DNA of 64,000 nt, from contig JAJQJQ010000041.1 of assembly GCA_028622995.1 (NCBI GenBank), forward strand, positions 1,550,001-1,614,000, read 5' to 3'. The translations under genes and the position numbers were made by a program. Position 1 is the stretch's first letter. Every line of letters starts with the position of its first letter. The notes under the pieces were generated by a model. It was not told where the DNA came from and did not search any database. It was given only the letters and a program-made list of their open reading frames with translations. Below are positions 43,519 to 56,136 of this stretch, piece by piece. This DNA comes from Panagrolaimus kolymaensis (taxonomy: Eukaryota > Nematoda > Chromadorea > Rhabditida > Panagrolaimidae).

Positions 43519-44339
43519 TTGGAAGAAAAATTACTGAAGTTTATTCTTGAAATTCCAAAAACTCGAGGAGATTTAATTTTACTTTGGTTAACAGAACTTT
43601 ATGATCAATCAAAAGGATTTAGTTGTTGTGTAAAAGATTCAGAAGAAGCTTGTATATTCTCTGAAGCTGAAAATAATGCTCGTTATGATACCGTAATGGT
43701 AAATGCTTTGACTCGATTATTTGAACAAAATCTTCATAATGAAACGTAAAGTTTTTACCATTCTTTTTGTGTCTATTCACAACGTTCGTGATAATTTTTA
43801 GACCCTTCCATAGAATATTCTTAGAAGCCCCTATTATAACTCCCAATGCTTGTCACATCCTTCGAAAAGCTTGTGCTGATCCAGAAACCTCTGCTTTCAG
43901 TATGGTAACGTTGCGTGAACTTATTCTAACTCGAAATCGACAAAGATACGATTTCATCAAAGTTTTGTTGGAGCTTTCATATGTGGATGAGAATGTTGTC
44001 CGTCGAGAAGCAATCGAAACAGCTAAAGAACTTTCAAGCGTTGATTATGTTTACCCAGAAATTCGTGAATTCATTGTAATAATGTGTCAACGAATTACAG
44101 AGCCAATTGTTCCTCCTGCCATTATTTGGTCAAATTCAAAAGGTGTAATTAATATTAATGAAACAGAAAATGTTCCATGGAATGAATCATATGCAAAAGC
44201 AGCCCTTATTTTGCCTTTGAATATTGGTTCCATGGATAAAAGCCTTTTACCTGAAATAACTAAAGCTTGTAAAAAAGCACCAAATTGCATCAAAAGATAT
44301 TTGTTGGCTTCTATTGAAGAATTTACTAACAAAGTTTGA
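43519..44339 (+). pseudogene. SYMPK: Symplekin fragment (middle part only)
   Basis: Two exons (about 43519-43745 and 43802-44339) encode a stretch that matches the middle-to-late HEAT-like region of symplekin, the scaffold of mRNA 3'-end processing. Recognised landmarks are IFLEAPIITPNA, TLRELILTRNR, a LLELSYVDE helix and VPWNESYAKAAL. Symplekin is about 1000 residues; here only about 250 are present. There is no ATG: the frame is open upstream to a stop with no acceptor-linked start. The C-terminal symplekin domain is also absent, as the frame stops at 44337-44339. It is most likely a truncated duplicate, or an exon block of a split gene. Confidence 0.6.
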
Positions 44340-44658
44340 TTTTTATTTACATGTTTAATAAATGCTTTTATAAAACCATTCTTATGTATGTATCATAATT
44401 TTTTTACTTTTATTTATAACCAATTTGGTTATACGCTCATGCTACAAGTTGCGGTAGCTCCTTTACAATGTCTTAAAATCCTGAACTTTTTTTGTTGATA
44501 TTGAATGGCTTTAATTGAAGCCATTTGTATCTTTCAATAAATGGCTTTCACAAAAAGTAAAAAATAAATCAAAACAAAATCAAAGTTTCACGTTTGACAA
44601 AATATTAATAAAACTTTATTTTTACATACATAATACAAAAGCAATACAAACACAAAAA

Positions 44659-46600
44659 TTATTTTTTCTTAGGCTTTTGTGGATTTGAAAGAGGATCAGC
44701 GGATCCAGGAACAATCATAGAACCATAAGGGCTAACATCATTTTTATCTTGTTGAACACTATTACCACCACCAGATTTAGGTTCTTTTGCAGCATGTTGT
44801 TGATCTTTTTTACTTTTAATTGTTGATGAACGACTTTTATGCATTTTAGACGATGTTGGAGTTTTTGCTTTTGGTGTACCAGCTCCCATTCGATTATCAG
44901 ATGCTTGATGTTTTGTTTCTTGAGTGGAGTCTTCAGTAAAACCATGTCGTTGTTGTTTACGTTTTCGACGATAACTTGAAACATTCATGCCAAGTTTATA
45001 AGCTTCATCTTCATCTTTCATTTTGTCTTGTTTTTGTTGTTTATAAGCTTGCTTTCGTTTTGACATAGGTACACCCTTAGATGTCCAATCAAGAGAATCA
45101 TCAACCCTAAAAAATAATTCTTTAACTAATAGCATTATCAAAAAAAGTAAACTTACGATTGAGTTAAACTTCGAAGGCTGCAAACAGAAGCATTGGATCC
45201 TTTCGAAGGAGCACGTTGAGTTGTTTTATGTTTGGGTACAAGTTTCTTTTTATCCGAAGCGAAAAAATCTTTTTCATCTGGTATTGGAAGAATCTTGGAA
45301 CCATGAGGAAGTTCAGGATCAGAATAATAACGACGCCGATGGTGATAGCTGTTTACACTTTTGCGGCTTTTCGATACCTTCTTTTTCTTCTTTTTCAACT
45401 TTTTTGATTTCTTTTTAGAAGCTTGGGTTGATTTAGTAAATTTCTCAAGTTTTTCAACATAACATTCAACCACAAATTTTTCGATTTCACGTCGTTTAGC
45501 TTCCATTTTGAAATAGTCAAGCAGCTTCCATACAATGAGACCCAAACATCCGAAAAATGATATGCAAGCAACAACGAGTACACTCAAGATCCCAAAGAAG
45601 TAATATTTAGCAGCATGACTAAAAAAAAGGAAGATGAATTAGTTGAAACATGGCTTGAAAATCCTTTAGTTAAGAGACTATAAACGCAAGAAAAAGCTTA
45701 CTGCTTATCTTCATCTTTACTTGGCCATCCTTTTTCAAAAAATTTGGTTAGATTTGCAGCTTCTTTACCAACGAGAGGAACCATTTGAAACAATAGGTGA
45801 TCGTGGAAACTTTGCATTATACAACCACCAGGAACTCTTTCATTGGTCGATCGAACGAATGTTTTGACTTCCATCTTCCCCTAAAAAAGCAACAAACATA
45901 ATACATAATCACAAATCGAATAACAATTAAAACTCACAATGTTTTGATTCTTTTTTGGTTTTGCATGAATGAGAAGATCTTCATGAAAACCTGTCCAACC
46001 ACTACGAGCAAATTCCCAGCCATTTATATCGATATGTGTTGACGGTAAAAAATGGAAAAATGAAAGCCTTCTATCTTTAGTTTCATTCCAATCAATTTCG
46101 ACTGGATGAAGAGAGCCAGATTGAAGATCGATGATTTCAAAGTAAGGTGCTTTACCTTGTGAAACATAGCGAATGTTGAACATATCCACAGGACATAGTT
46201 TTTTGAGTTTAGCGATATCAGGTATATCCCATTGATTTTGAAACTATAAAGAGAGAAGTTAGATTAGGAATAGAGTAACATTGCATACAAGAGAATAAAT
46301 AACAAGTTAAAAACTTACATAATCTAGAGCTTTTTCAATCGTTTCATATTGTAAGAGATCAAACCAAAAGAATATGCAATCCACAGTTAAACCATAAGCA
46401 TATCGACCACCATCTTTGTATTGACGAGTTGCAATAAGTAAATTTGCCATTGAACACGATTCCAAATATTCTCCATCAACAGCATCATTACCAATATTCT
46501 TTTCAGTATCAGGAATATCTGTTGATACATTAGCAACCTTAAAAAATAATATCAAAGCTAAAAATGTCCAAGGAGCAACCATTCGAAAGCACGAAAACAT
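44659..46600 (-). CDS. Type I membrane protein with Lys-rich cytoplasmic tail (558 aa)
   Basis: Five exons (46600-46319, 46243-45938, 45880-45702, 45618-45157, 45106-44659) close in frame. It has a signal peptide (PWTFLALILFFKVANVS), an extracellular part of about 200 residues with several Cys and Trp residues (GWEFARSGWTGFHEDLL), one TM segment (FFGILSVLVVACISFFGCLGLIVW), and a long basic tail of Lys-, Ser- and Gln-rich low complexity. No family is recognised. The luminal domain looks globular, so an unnamed nematode receptor or ER protein is likely. Upstream ATGs are open in frame but weaker as signal peptides. Confidence 0.75.
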
Positions 46601-47151
46601 TTTGAAAATGATGCTTGTGATAAACGAGAGAAGAAAAAAGTGAAAACGCGTAAAAGGTTTTGGAAAAAAATAAAATAAAGGAGAAATTAGCATAAAGCAT
46701 AAAAGAAATTTTAGGAGTAAATTTTTGAAAAGGTTATTTTGTAATTTAAAAAATAATAGATTAATTAATACTTTGGAATCTGAATCAAGTGTGTAAGACG
46801 ACAAAGTGAAATTCTGACATGGCAAAAAAAAAACATTCAAACTTTTACATGGAATCATTGAAGTTAGAAGAAGACTTGGAAATCTTTACTTTCAATATTT
46901 TTTTCACAAAGAAGAAAAAAGCCCTTCGAAGAAGAAGTTCACATCCTTTCAAAACGAAAAATAAAAATGGGCGGTAATGTTGTTGTTCAAAAAAAGCACA
47001 CAAAATACGCGCATTTTTTTTTATTTTACTCACATTCCTTCTTTTTTTTTTGGAATCAATTACCATTTGTTTTTTTTTTACTTCGAATCAAATAATACAT
47101 ATTCCATTATTTTGTTTAATTAACAACTATCAATTTTAATCCCATATAAAA
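46601..47151. other. Divergent promoter region
   Basis: Lies between the start of the type I membrane protein gene (-) and ORC1 (+). AT-rich, no gene seen. Confidence 0.5.
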
Positions 47152-50100
47152 ATGACTCGATATGGAACAGTATGTTGTTGTTGTCTTTGTTAATCACTCA
47201 GAATCCTATAGCTTTATTTTTTTTTAGCCACGTAAAGCAAAAACTAAAGCTTTAAATGAATTAACTCCACCTCGAAAAGGTCAAACAACTCCGTTGCTAT
47301 GTAAATTTGATAATGTATGGTTCCTATTAATTAATGCTTTAAAAAAATTTGACTTTAATTTCTATGGTTTCAGTTAAGCATATATTCTCCAGCTCGTCAA
47401 AGTGGAGGAAGAAGTCCAATAAATGGAGGATCAGATAAAGAAAATTATCGAGATGAAGAAAATTATTATTCTAAAAAGGAAAAGAGTGTTACAAGAAATA
47501 AATCTCCTGCAAAGAAACGATTGCAATTTGGAGAATGTAATAATCAAATAATTAATTTTATGGATGATGAAAATGCGCCACCAGAATTATTTTCATCAAA
47601 GACACGATCATCTCCTCGTTTATCTGCTGCTGCTGCCCCACTCCAAAATACTCAAAATTCTTCACCACAAAAACGAAAAGGCGGTGATGCATATGCATTT
47701 AACCTCGATAGTGATTCAGATGATGCAAATTATCGATATAAAGGTTCACCTCCAAAGCGTCGATCTCTTCCAGCTCCAGCAAAGATGGAGCAAAAGAAAA
47801 TAGAAAGGCGGCGTTCAACTAAACCAATAAACATAAAAAACGATAAAGAAAATGACAATGATGATTTTGAAAATAAAATTGAAACAAAGCCACCATTAAA
47901 AGTTTCTTTAAAAAGAACCCGATCACTTTCTCCTCAAAAAACAAAACCTTCATCTTTAAAGAAAAATTTAGGTGGAGGTTTAGAAGATGAGTATCAAAGT
48001 GAAAGTGATAATAATTATGAGCCATCATATGGATTAGAAGAGGAATTTAATGAGGAGGATTATAATAATAATATTTCTGATACCACCAGTGAAGATGATG
48101 ATTATGATACGATAGTTTCAAAAGAAAAAAAAACACCAAAAGCTTCGAGAGGAAAAATTTGTGAGGTTGAAACCTTTGTTGAAGAACCACCAGTAAGTTG
48201 TAATTATTTTATTAGTCTTTCAAACATTGCAGTCATGAGTTAGTTGATGAGCCTAAAATTCAAAGACTTTGTGTAAAACCCGGCTCTTACAACTCTTTGC
48301 CAAAATCCATGAAATAAAAAATTAGAGAGAATTCAAAAACGTTTTCATTCTTTTCGAATTTTTTCAGTTTCTTCCTTCAAAATCCAACAACAAAAGGCTG
48401 CATTTAGCCAAAGAGCATCAAAATTAGTGCACAAGATTACTATGTAAAAAAACAAAAGGCTGTTCAGGAAAAAACTTTTAGACGGCTAATGAGATTAAAT
48501 TTTTTTTATTGATTTCAATAAATTATTTTATATGTTACACTGAAACAAACAGCCGCAGCACCGTCTTCGATTTTTAACAGTAAAAAAATTTTTGGTCCGA
48601 CAATTAGTTATATTTAAATTTTTTGCTTAAAATACCTTTTTTCAAACATGCTTTGTTTCAGAAAACAATAGAAAATTGGAAAAAAAAACTAAAAATTTTA
48701 TTTTGTAATTGACCTTATAATTATTATTTTTTTCAATTTACACCAAAACATTTTTTACATCAAAAATCTTGCGAATATACGAGTTGCTTTTACATCTTAT
48801 CTAATCAAGAATAAAACAAAATTTTTAATTTTTAACATTTTTAAAAAAATTTTTCAATATTAAATAGTTGGTAAAGAAGTTGGGTAATAACAATCGAAGA
48901 CGGTGCTGCGGCTGTTTGTTTCAGTGTAACATATAAAATAATTTATTGAAATCAATAAAAAAAATTTAATCTCATTAGCCGTCTAAAAGTTTTTTCCTGA
49001 ACAGCCTTTTGTTTTTTTACATAGTAATCTTGTGCACTAATCTCTTGAGCCGTCTGCAACAATAATTACTAGAAACTCCGCTGCCTCCGGTCGGCGATCT
49101 TACTTGTTTTATTGAAAAATACAAAATTGCCACTCGTATTAATGCCTATGTTTTAATAATTACTTTTCCAAAAAGTTATTGTATTGACTTTTATAAAAAT
49201 TAAAACTTTTCCCGAACAATCTTATCACTCGTGTCTATTTTAATCACTTAATTTTCAATAATGAGATCCTAAAAATTGAAACATGTGTAAGCCTTTAAAA
49301 CTTTTTTTTTGCACGAATCAAAATAAACAATGAACTGAACCATTAAAAAAAAATTTATACCAGCTTGTGAAAAATTCGCAAAAAGTTAAGGTTATAGTCA
49401 TCGAGCAAGCTTACAATAGTTAAATCACTTAATTTGCGCAGCAAGCAAACCCATGTTTTGCTGATTTTTTATGTATATGAAAATTACCCAAATCATTTCA
49501 TCGCGCTTGGAAAACAAAATATAGTTTCATTCTAATTTATGCAAATTTTTTAGGTGAATTTCCTATTTTAATATAAAAGATTTCAAGATAAGATACAAAA
49601 AAACAGAGAGAAAAAGAATAATAATATGTATGGGAAAAAGCGAAGCCTAGTAGCCCTGGGACTGCGACCAAAAGTAATCGAAAACGAACGAACAATAAAA
49701 ATTAATAAGAAGGAAATATTCAAGTTACTTTTCGATTAAACTCACCGAAAATAATAAAAAAAGTTCCCTATGTTTATTCTTTTCATAAACTAAACGTCAG
49801 CGTACTTTTAATTAAATTTTGCGTTTAGAATACCTAAAAGTTTTGTATGCTAATCCAATTAAATTTAGAAAAAAAAATATACGATCCAAAAGCTTAGTTA
49901 AAAAAAATTTCATTGAAAATCGTTAAAAATAATTTCGCTTTAATTTCATAATAAAGAAACTTAATATTCATAAAAAAAGTAAAATTTGTGAATATTTTAT
50001 TAAAAATTTGCATATTTTCTAATGAAAACATTATTAAAAATCATAAAAAATTATTTGGATATAATTGTCTCAATTCAATTAAAACAATTAATAAAAAAAA

Positions 50101-52187
50101 ATTGTGGGGATTCGAACCTATGACAGAAATATCCAAACATCACCGCCTTCAACGCCTACGCCACACAGCAAATGTATAACAAGGAACTTTAGCCAATGAT
50201 ATTTTTACTCTAAATCAAAATATTTAAATTTCCATAGCGGCATACATCTATTTTTATGTGATGTTTTTTAAAGTTAGCTTACTCATAGAGGTAATTGAGG
50301 GTGGAGAAAACGATTTTTATAGCCAGAATATGCGTTAACTTTGCTGCAACGCTCAGCGGGACATTGTGAACTTTTAAAATGTTGTGATTAAGCACTTTTT
50401 TTCTATACTTCCTTCTATTTTTTTTAAAAATTCGTCAATGCGACGAAAAATTGACCCTAAAGAGCCCTCTAATATCAACATAATTACACGAAATAAAAAA
50501 AATCATAAATTTCGGTTAGCAGATCGGGCGTTCTCATTGCTAAAACAGCCGCACCCCTCGCTTCGCTCGGGGTGCGGCGGGATTACCCTTTTTTTGAATC
50601 TTGTCTTTGTTGTTTCCCTTTTCACGTGTTTCTCCTCATCATTTTTTTTTACTTATCGAATTCATTTTTCAGACGTCGAAGTTGAGGATACTAATTGAAC
50701 CTATTTCAAAGCTGAACCTCGAAAGCATGAAAGAAACAGCTAATCGTAGAGAAGGTCTTCGAACAAGAGTAAGTTCTTCTTTATCACAATTCATTATTCC
50801 TTTTAACTTTTCAGCGTGAAACTAATCCATTAATGAAAATTTATCAAGCTTTTCACACTTCTGCTCTACCTGATGTCCTCCTCAAACGTGAAGAACAATG
50901 TAAAGATATTGAATCGTTTATTAAACAAGCTATTGGTCCAAAGAGCTCTGTTCACAATCGTTCCATTTATATTAGTGGTGTTCCTGGTACTGGAAAGACA
51001 GCTTGTGTAACCAAAGTAATTCAAAAGCTCCAAAAGAAATCCAAGACGAAGTTCAATCGTGTTTATGTCAATGGTCTTGAATTGGTTAAACCTCAACATG
51101 TGTTCTCTGAAATCTACAGTGTTCTTTTTCCTTCAACTCGATCAATTGCGCCTAAAACTGCAAGAGAAAAATTGTCAAAGATATTTAACATCCATGATGA
51201 AAAGCGTGATTTCACTCTCTTAGTTGTCGATGAATTGGATATGCTTTGTACCAAATCTCAAGATGTTGTATATGATATTTTTGATTGGGCCTCAACTGAA
51301 GAAGCTAAACTTGTGATTATTGGAATTGCAAATACTTTGGATTTACCTGAAAGAGTTTTAAAGCAACGTGTTTCAAGTCGATTGGTATGGATTTTTTGGC
51401 CTTAAGCTTTCTAACGATTTTATTTTTAGGGTTATAATCGAATAACATTTCAACCTTACAACTTCAAAGAAATTGAAGAGATTCTCAATTATCGAGTCAA
51501 ACAATCAAAAATTTCATCAAACAAAGAAGTATTTGGATTAGTTTCTCGTAAAGTTGCTGCTGTCTCTGGTGATCTTCGTAAAGCGTTAGAATTTATTCGA
51601 CGTGCTATTGAAATTGCTGTTGAACAAGATGCTAAAGAATTAACTAACAAACACGTAAGTTTATTCATAATTTTTATGTTTCATTTCATTCAATACTTTT
51701 AAATTTTAGATTCAAGCTGCAATCAAAGAAGGTTTACAATCATTACCTCTTATGTTTACGAAGTCACTTTCCTTTCATCAAGAATGGTTACTTCGTTCCA
51801 TCATTCAAGAAGTTCGTGCAACATCCTTTGAAGAATTGGATTTCTTTTCGGTTTATGAAGGTTATCGAAGAAATTGTGTTGCACAAGCTGTGGAACCTAT
51901 GGAAATGTGTCCAGCTACTGGAATATTATCTTCACTTCAAACGTAAGTTTTTGTTTTGATGTTAGCTAAAACATTTTGAAACCATGTCAACGATTTTAGT
52001 GATTTCGTTTGGCTTACATTGTTTGGGGCAAATATGGAAGAATGGTTATTAACTTTTACTTTTTTTCAGGATGGGTTACATTGATGTGAAATCTTATGGT
52101 CTCGTCACACGTCGAATTCAACTCAAAACGTCTATGGATGAAATTGATTCTTTATTAAGACAAGCGCATTTAACTGGAGAAAACTAA
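47152..52187 (+). CDS. ORC1: Origin recognition complex subunit 1
   Basis: AAA+ ATPase that loads the replicative helicase at origins. Eight exons: 47152-47169, 47228-47314, 47374-48192, 50673-50768, 50815-51384, 51430-51654, 51710-51942 and 52070-52187; 721 residues, all in phase. The N-terminal ~310 residues are disordered and basic/acidic with SP and TP sites (likely CDK targets), and there is no BAH domain. The ATPase core has Walker A GVPGTGKT, Walker B LLVVDELDML and sensor-2 GDLRKALEF. The C-terminal winged helix is complete. A 2.5-kb intron separates the disordered and ATPase parts; it holds a MITE, a tRNA-like sequence and a GC hairpin. Confidence 0.93.
48427..49037. mobile_element. 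Tc1/mariner-type MITE with 146-bp inverted repeats in the ORC1 intron
   Basis: Left repeat 48427-48572 and right repeat 48892-49037, nearly or fully identical, beginning GTGCACAAGATTACTATG, each flanked by TA. The 320-bp centre has no gene. TA target sites and the long palindromic layout fit a Tc1/mariner-derived foldback element. When transcribed as intron it can form a hairpin of about 146 bp. Confidence 0.88.
50101..50174 (-). repeat. tRNA-like sequence in the ORC1 intron, probable SINE
   Basis: The minus strand has an A-box-like TGGCGTAGGCG and a perfect B box GGTTCGAATCC. The arms do not fold as a proper tRNA and no clear anticodon can be assigned. Confidence 0.45.
50549..50577. other. 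GC-rich perfect hairpin
   Basis: Stem CCGCACCCC / GGGGTGCGG (9 bp) around an 11-base inner part that can itself pair GC/GC about a TTC loop. It stands out in an AT-rich intron and lies 96 bp before the next ORC1 exon. Confidence 0.75.
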
Positions 52188-52756
52188 CATCAATCTTTCT
52201 TTTGTTTTATTTTTGTAACTACGGGTTTTTGTTATTTGTTATAACCATTTATTAGTTATTGTTTCTGTGTAATAATATTTTGTTTTTGATTTAGTTTTCT
52301 CATTTGTTTTTTCTTTTTGACAATAAATTTATAGCATTTTCGTAATTGTTGGAACAAGTATGGCAAACATTAAAGCATTCCTTTCTGATCAAATAAGTCC
52401 AGCTTTTAGCCTTTAAGATTTTATAAAAGCATGATTCATCGGTAGATAGCTTTTGCAAAAAAAAAACTTTAAGCACCAAAAGTTTTACAATGCATGGTTT
52501 ATTACTTTTCTGCTAAAAATCAAGTCTTTGAGATTTAACCGCAAAATTTTAATATTTCAAAAACTATTGGACTCTTAAAAAGAAATATTTACATTTTTAT
52601 TCGGGCGGGATACTGTAATTTGATTTGCTACGTTCTTGCAATTTTTTGATTTTGAAAGTTTTCATTAACCAAAGGCGTTTTAGATTTTACGTTCATTCAA
52701 CAAAGCTATTTTTCATCGTTTTTGCTTTCGCATACTGAACATCGTATTGATCAACC
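52188..52756. other. Intergenic region after ORC1
   Basis: Same-strand gap of about 570 bp. No coding signal. Confidence 0.5.
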
Positions 52757-53675
52757 ATGGCTGATGTTTCTGAAAATATAGGTTAATATTTATGCTTTTA
52801 TCCTTCATTTTTAATTACTCTTTTTTTTTTAGATTCAATGCTTAATATGTCCATGGGCGAAGATGAAGACTGTAGTCTTGAAGGTTATGAAGATATCAAT
52901 GATGTCGTCGCACCAACTGATAATACTGAAGCTGAAGATGGCCATAAGTGCATTAAATGTGAAGAAAATATCAAAGAATCTGAAGAATATGTCAAATGCA
53001 CTTTTGTTGGTAATGTAAACGAACAAATTGAAAACTTGACCATTGATCCATCAGCAACCTCTCATCGTCTTTGTGCTCGATGTGTTCCAAAAGTAGCTGA
53101 ATATGACACCGAACATCCTGAACATATTGCTGGCAATGGCATTGGCTTTGCTTGTGTTGCTCCTGATTGTAACAACGTCTTTCGCTTGTGTAAGTTATAA
53201 GTTTTTTGAACTACTATCATTCCATTCTCTATCTATTCTTTTTCAGCTGAACTCCACCATCTTATTCCTCCAGAATTGGACGAACCTGTTCATGCCACGG
53301 TCGCTCATATCAGCGTTGATGCATACTGTGCTGAAAATCCTCATGAGAAATTCACATGGTATGTTGTTTTTCTTTAAATTCAATTTGACATATTATTTAC
53401 GTTTAGCTGTTGTAAATGTGGTTGTCGCGCTGTTGTACCTGATTCTGTGCGCTTTTTCGCATGCCAACATTGCAAATATTATCAATGCTTGTTCTGCAAA
53501 CGACCTGCAACAAAAGCTCATGATATCAGAAGCTGTGATGATATGGACCGAGCTGAAAGACATCCTAGCCGAAGATTTGAATATTACAATACGTATGTTT
53601 TTTTTACCTTACTTTATGGTCTTTTAATCGTGTAATATTTTTTTCAGCTGGCTCTTGAAACCTCCTGTTTATTAA
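52757..53675 (+). CDS. Cys-rich zinc-binding protein, IBR/RBR-like (235 aa)
   Basis: Five exons (52757-52781, 52833-53189, 53247-53358, 53407-53592, 53648-53675) close in frame. An acidic N-terminus is followed by CIKC, an ill-spaced RING-like part (RLCARC), then CVAPDCNNVFRL and, after a helical linker, CCKCGC, ACQHCKYYQCLFCKRP. The later part resembles an IBR domain, as in RING-between-RING ubiquitin ligases. A full canonical RING1 is not evident, so ligase activity is uncertain. The protein is shorter than usual RBR ligases. It may be a divergent nematode member or a zinc scaffold. Confidence 0.65.
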
Positions 53676-53990
53676 GTGGAGATTGCTCCTTGATTGTTCT
53701 CGGAACTTGTGGTGTCTTCATCGCTCAATTCAAAACTGGTGCTTTTGTATTCCTGTTTTATTTTTTGTTTGTTAATAATATGCTCTTTTTTTACTTTTTG
53801 TTTATAAAAAAAAATTTTTTCAATGTGTACTACTAACAATCTTTAAATTATTTCCTAAAGGATGCACACACATAAACGTCGCTTGCCACAAGATGGACTT
53901 TTTTGAAGTTTTTTCCAACCACTTTTGTGGTGGAGATGAGCGATGACTTTATAAGTTATGAAAACAAAATTTATTCAAGATTTTTGTAAA

Positions 53991-56136
53991 TTAAAAATAA
54001 TCAGATTTTGGTGGAAGTTCGGCAGATACTTTAGCAGGAGCAGAACCAGGAGGTAAATGTTCAATTTGAGGTTTAAATGGAGTACCATGAGGCGATTGAG
54101 CAGGAGATGGATTACTTGGTGATGATTGATTTGGAGGATGTTGAATTAAATGTTCTTTTGATGGATGAACTGCAAATGTTGGAAGTTTTGGAGGAGAATT
54201 TGAAGGACCAGTTAATCTTTCAGCTATTAAAGCATCATAATCACGGATAAATAATTTTGTTCGAGAATCCAATTCTGCATTGTTCTTGAGTAAACCTGAC
54301 ACCTCAGCATAAGCAATTAAACATCGATACATGTAAACGAGCTGAAAAATAAATGACGATCAAAATAAGCTTTTAGCAGTGATATAAAAAAGATTATTAC
54401 CTGCATATCAGTTTGAACACAATGCATCCTTTTCATTCTTAATTCTTGAACAACTTGAGTCATATTCATTGGTTTTCCAGTAAGTATATGTTGAAGGGCT
54501 AATTCTATTCCAATAACAGCTCCAGTTCTACCTACGCCTGCTGAACAATGAATAATTGTAGGTGTTTTTGAGGTTCTTGCGATTTTTAATAAACGGAATG
54601 GTGCCAAAATTGATTGTGGAACTAAAAGAATTAGTTAATTATTGATTTTAAAGTTTGAAAGAAAATGTTACCAGATCGATCAGGCCATGATTGCCAATGA
54701 TAATGTTTCAATGAGAATGATTCTTTACCACCCAAAGATATTTGAAGCGTGGATATTACTGATGTATTATCGGATACTTTATCAACTTCAATATTTCTTA
54801 TTCCAATATCTTTAAATGTCATTGCACATCCTTTATCTTTCGGCCAGTATTGATGACATCTGAAAAGTAAAAAAAGTTTAATACACTCTCAAAATGTTTT
54901 CTGTCTCAATGCAAGAAAACCCTTCAATGTAAAAACGTACTTTTCTTTATCCATTTCAATTGTTTGACATAACATAAAAATATTTTGTGATTTTTCTTGT
55001 ACAACCATTCTCCAAAAATCATATGTTGTATTATGTAACTGAAAAAGGTGAATTTGTGATTTAAAGAAACCTGAAACTAACATAAGTAAACTTACAGGTC
55101 CTTGGCATGCGATAAATTTGTTACATAAAGGTTCACCATCAACAATATTAGCATGAACATAATCATTTTCACCAGGTTTACCTTTCAATATGATTCGAGT
55201 TTGATCTATGCAGATGACCTGTAAAACAATAATTAATTATGAAATAAATAATGAAAAAAAAAGAGAAAGATAAAACTTACATCTTTGTAACGATTTTTAT
55301 CAACATGTTTTTCAAAGGCTTTGGTAGTAGCACCAGGTGGAACAAAGGCTTTTAAAAAATCATTGAACTGTTTTATAATTCCATTTACGCTAACGTTGCA
55401 GGCTTCCTAAAAAATAAATACATAAAATGAGAGATTTGCAAATTTCAAGGATCATGAAAGTATCCGGAAAAGGATATGTATGAATGCCAAAGTGCTGTAT
55501 GTCTTGGTTCAAAGCAAGATAAAATCCAAACAAAAAAAAACTTACTATCATGAATTGATTATAATTATCAATTTGAGCTTTAGATGTTGGAACATTTCGT
55601 ACTCTTCCAGGATTATAACCATTATTATTATTGTTATTATCCTTTTCACGATGACTGCCTGTTTCAACTACCGTTTCTTCTGTTCGTTCTTCAGTTCTTT
55701 GAGTTCGATTCTTTTTATGATGTTGTGATTTCTTTTTTTTATTAGTTGTCTTACTTAGAAGTTCTTTTTCTTTTTTACCACCTTTTAAACTCTTTTTATC
55801 ATTCTTTGATCCATCACCACCACCACCTTCAGCAACATTTACACTAGCACCACCACCAACATCAACTCCACAAGTATCTTCACGAGTTAATTGCTTTTTT
55901 CGAAGATTTTTTACCATTGTTGCAAGTCCTGCTGCCTAAAACATAATACACATACGTAAATTAAAAGCTTTTAGTGGCAAAAAAAAGAAGCTTACCGTTG
56001 GAGATCCATCAGCATTTTTAACTGGTGTTGCATGTTTGTTGTCTTTATCTTTGGCTGCTCTAGATGTTTTAGCATTTTTTGTTGGTTCTTTATTATCACG
56101 TTCAACTTTGGATTTGCCTCCACCTTTCTTTGTCAT
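53991..56136 (-). CDS. Non-receptor protein tyrosine phosphatase (545 aa)
   Basis: Classical PTP that removes phosphate from phosphotyrosine. Eight exons: 56136-55996, 55935-55546, 55406-55281, 55218-55096, 55038-54941, 54859-54672, 54621-54401, 54341-53991; all in phase. The N-terminal ~175 residues are Lys/Asn/Gly-rich and disordered. The catalytic domain has NRYKDVICID, DYVHANIVDG, FWRMVVQE, the WPD loop (WQSWPDRS), the P-loop HCSAGVGRTG and the Q-loop QTDMQ, so it should be active. A Pro/Ser-rich tail follows. There is no signal peptide or TM segment. Nematodes have a large expanded family of such short PTPs, many of them germline-expressed. Confidence 0.92.
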
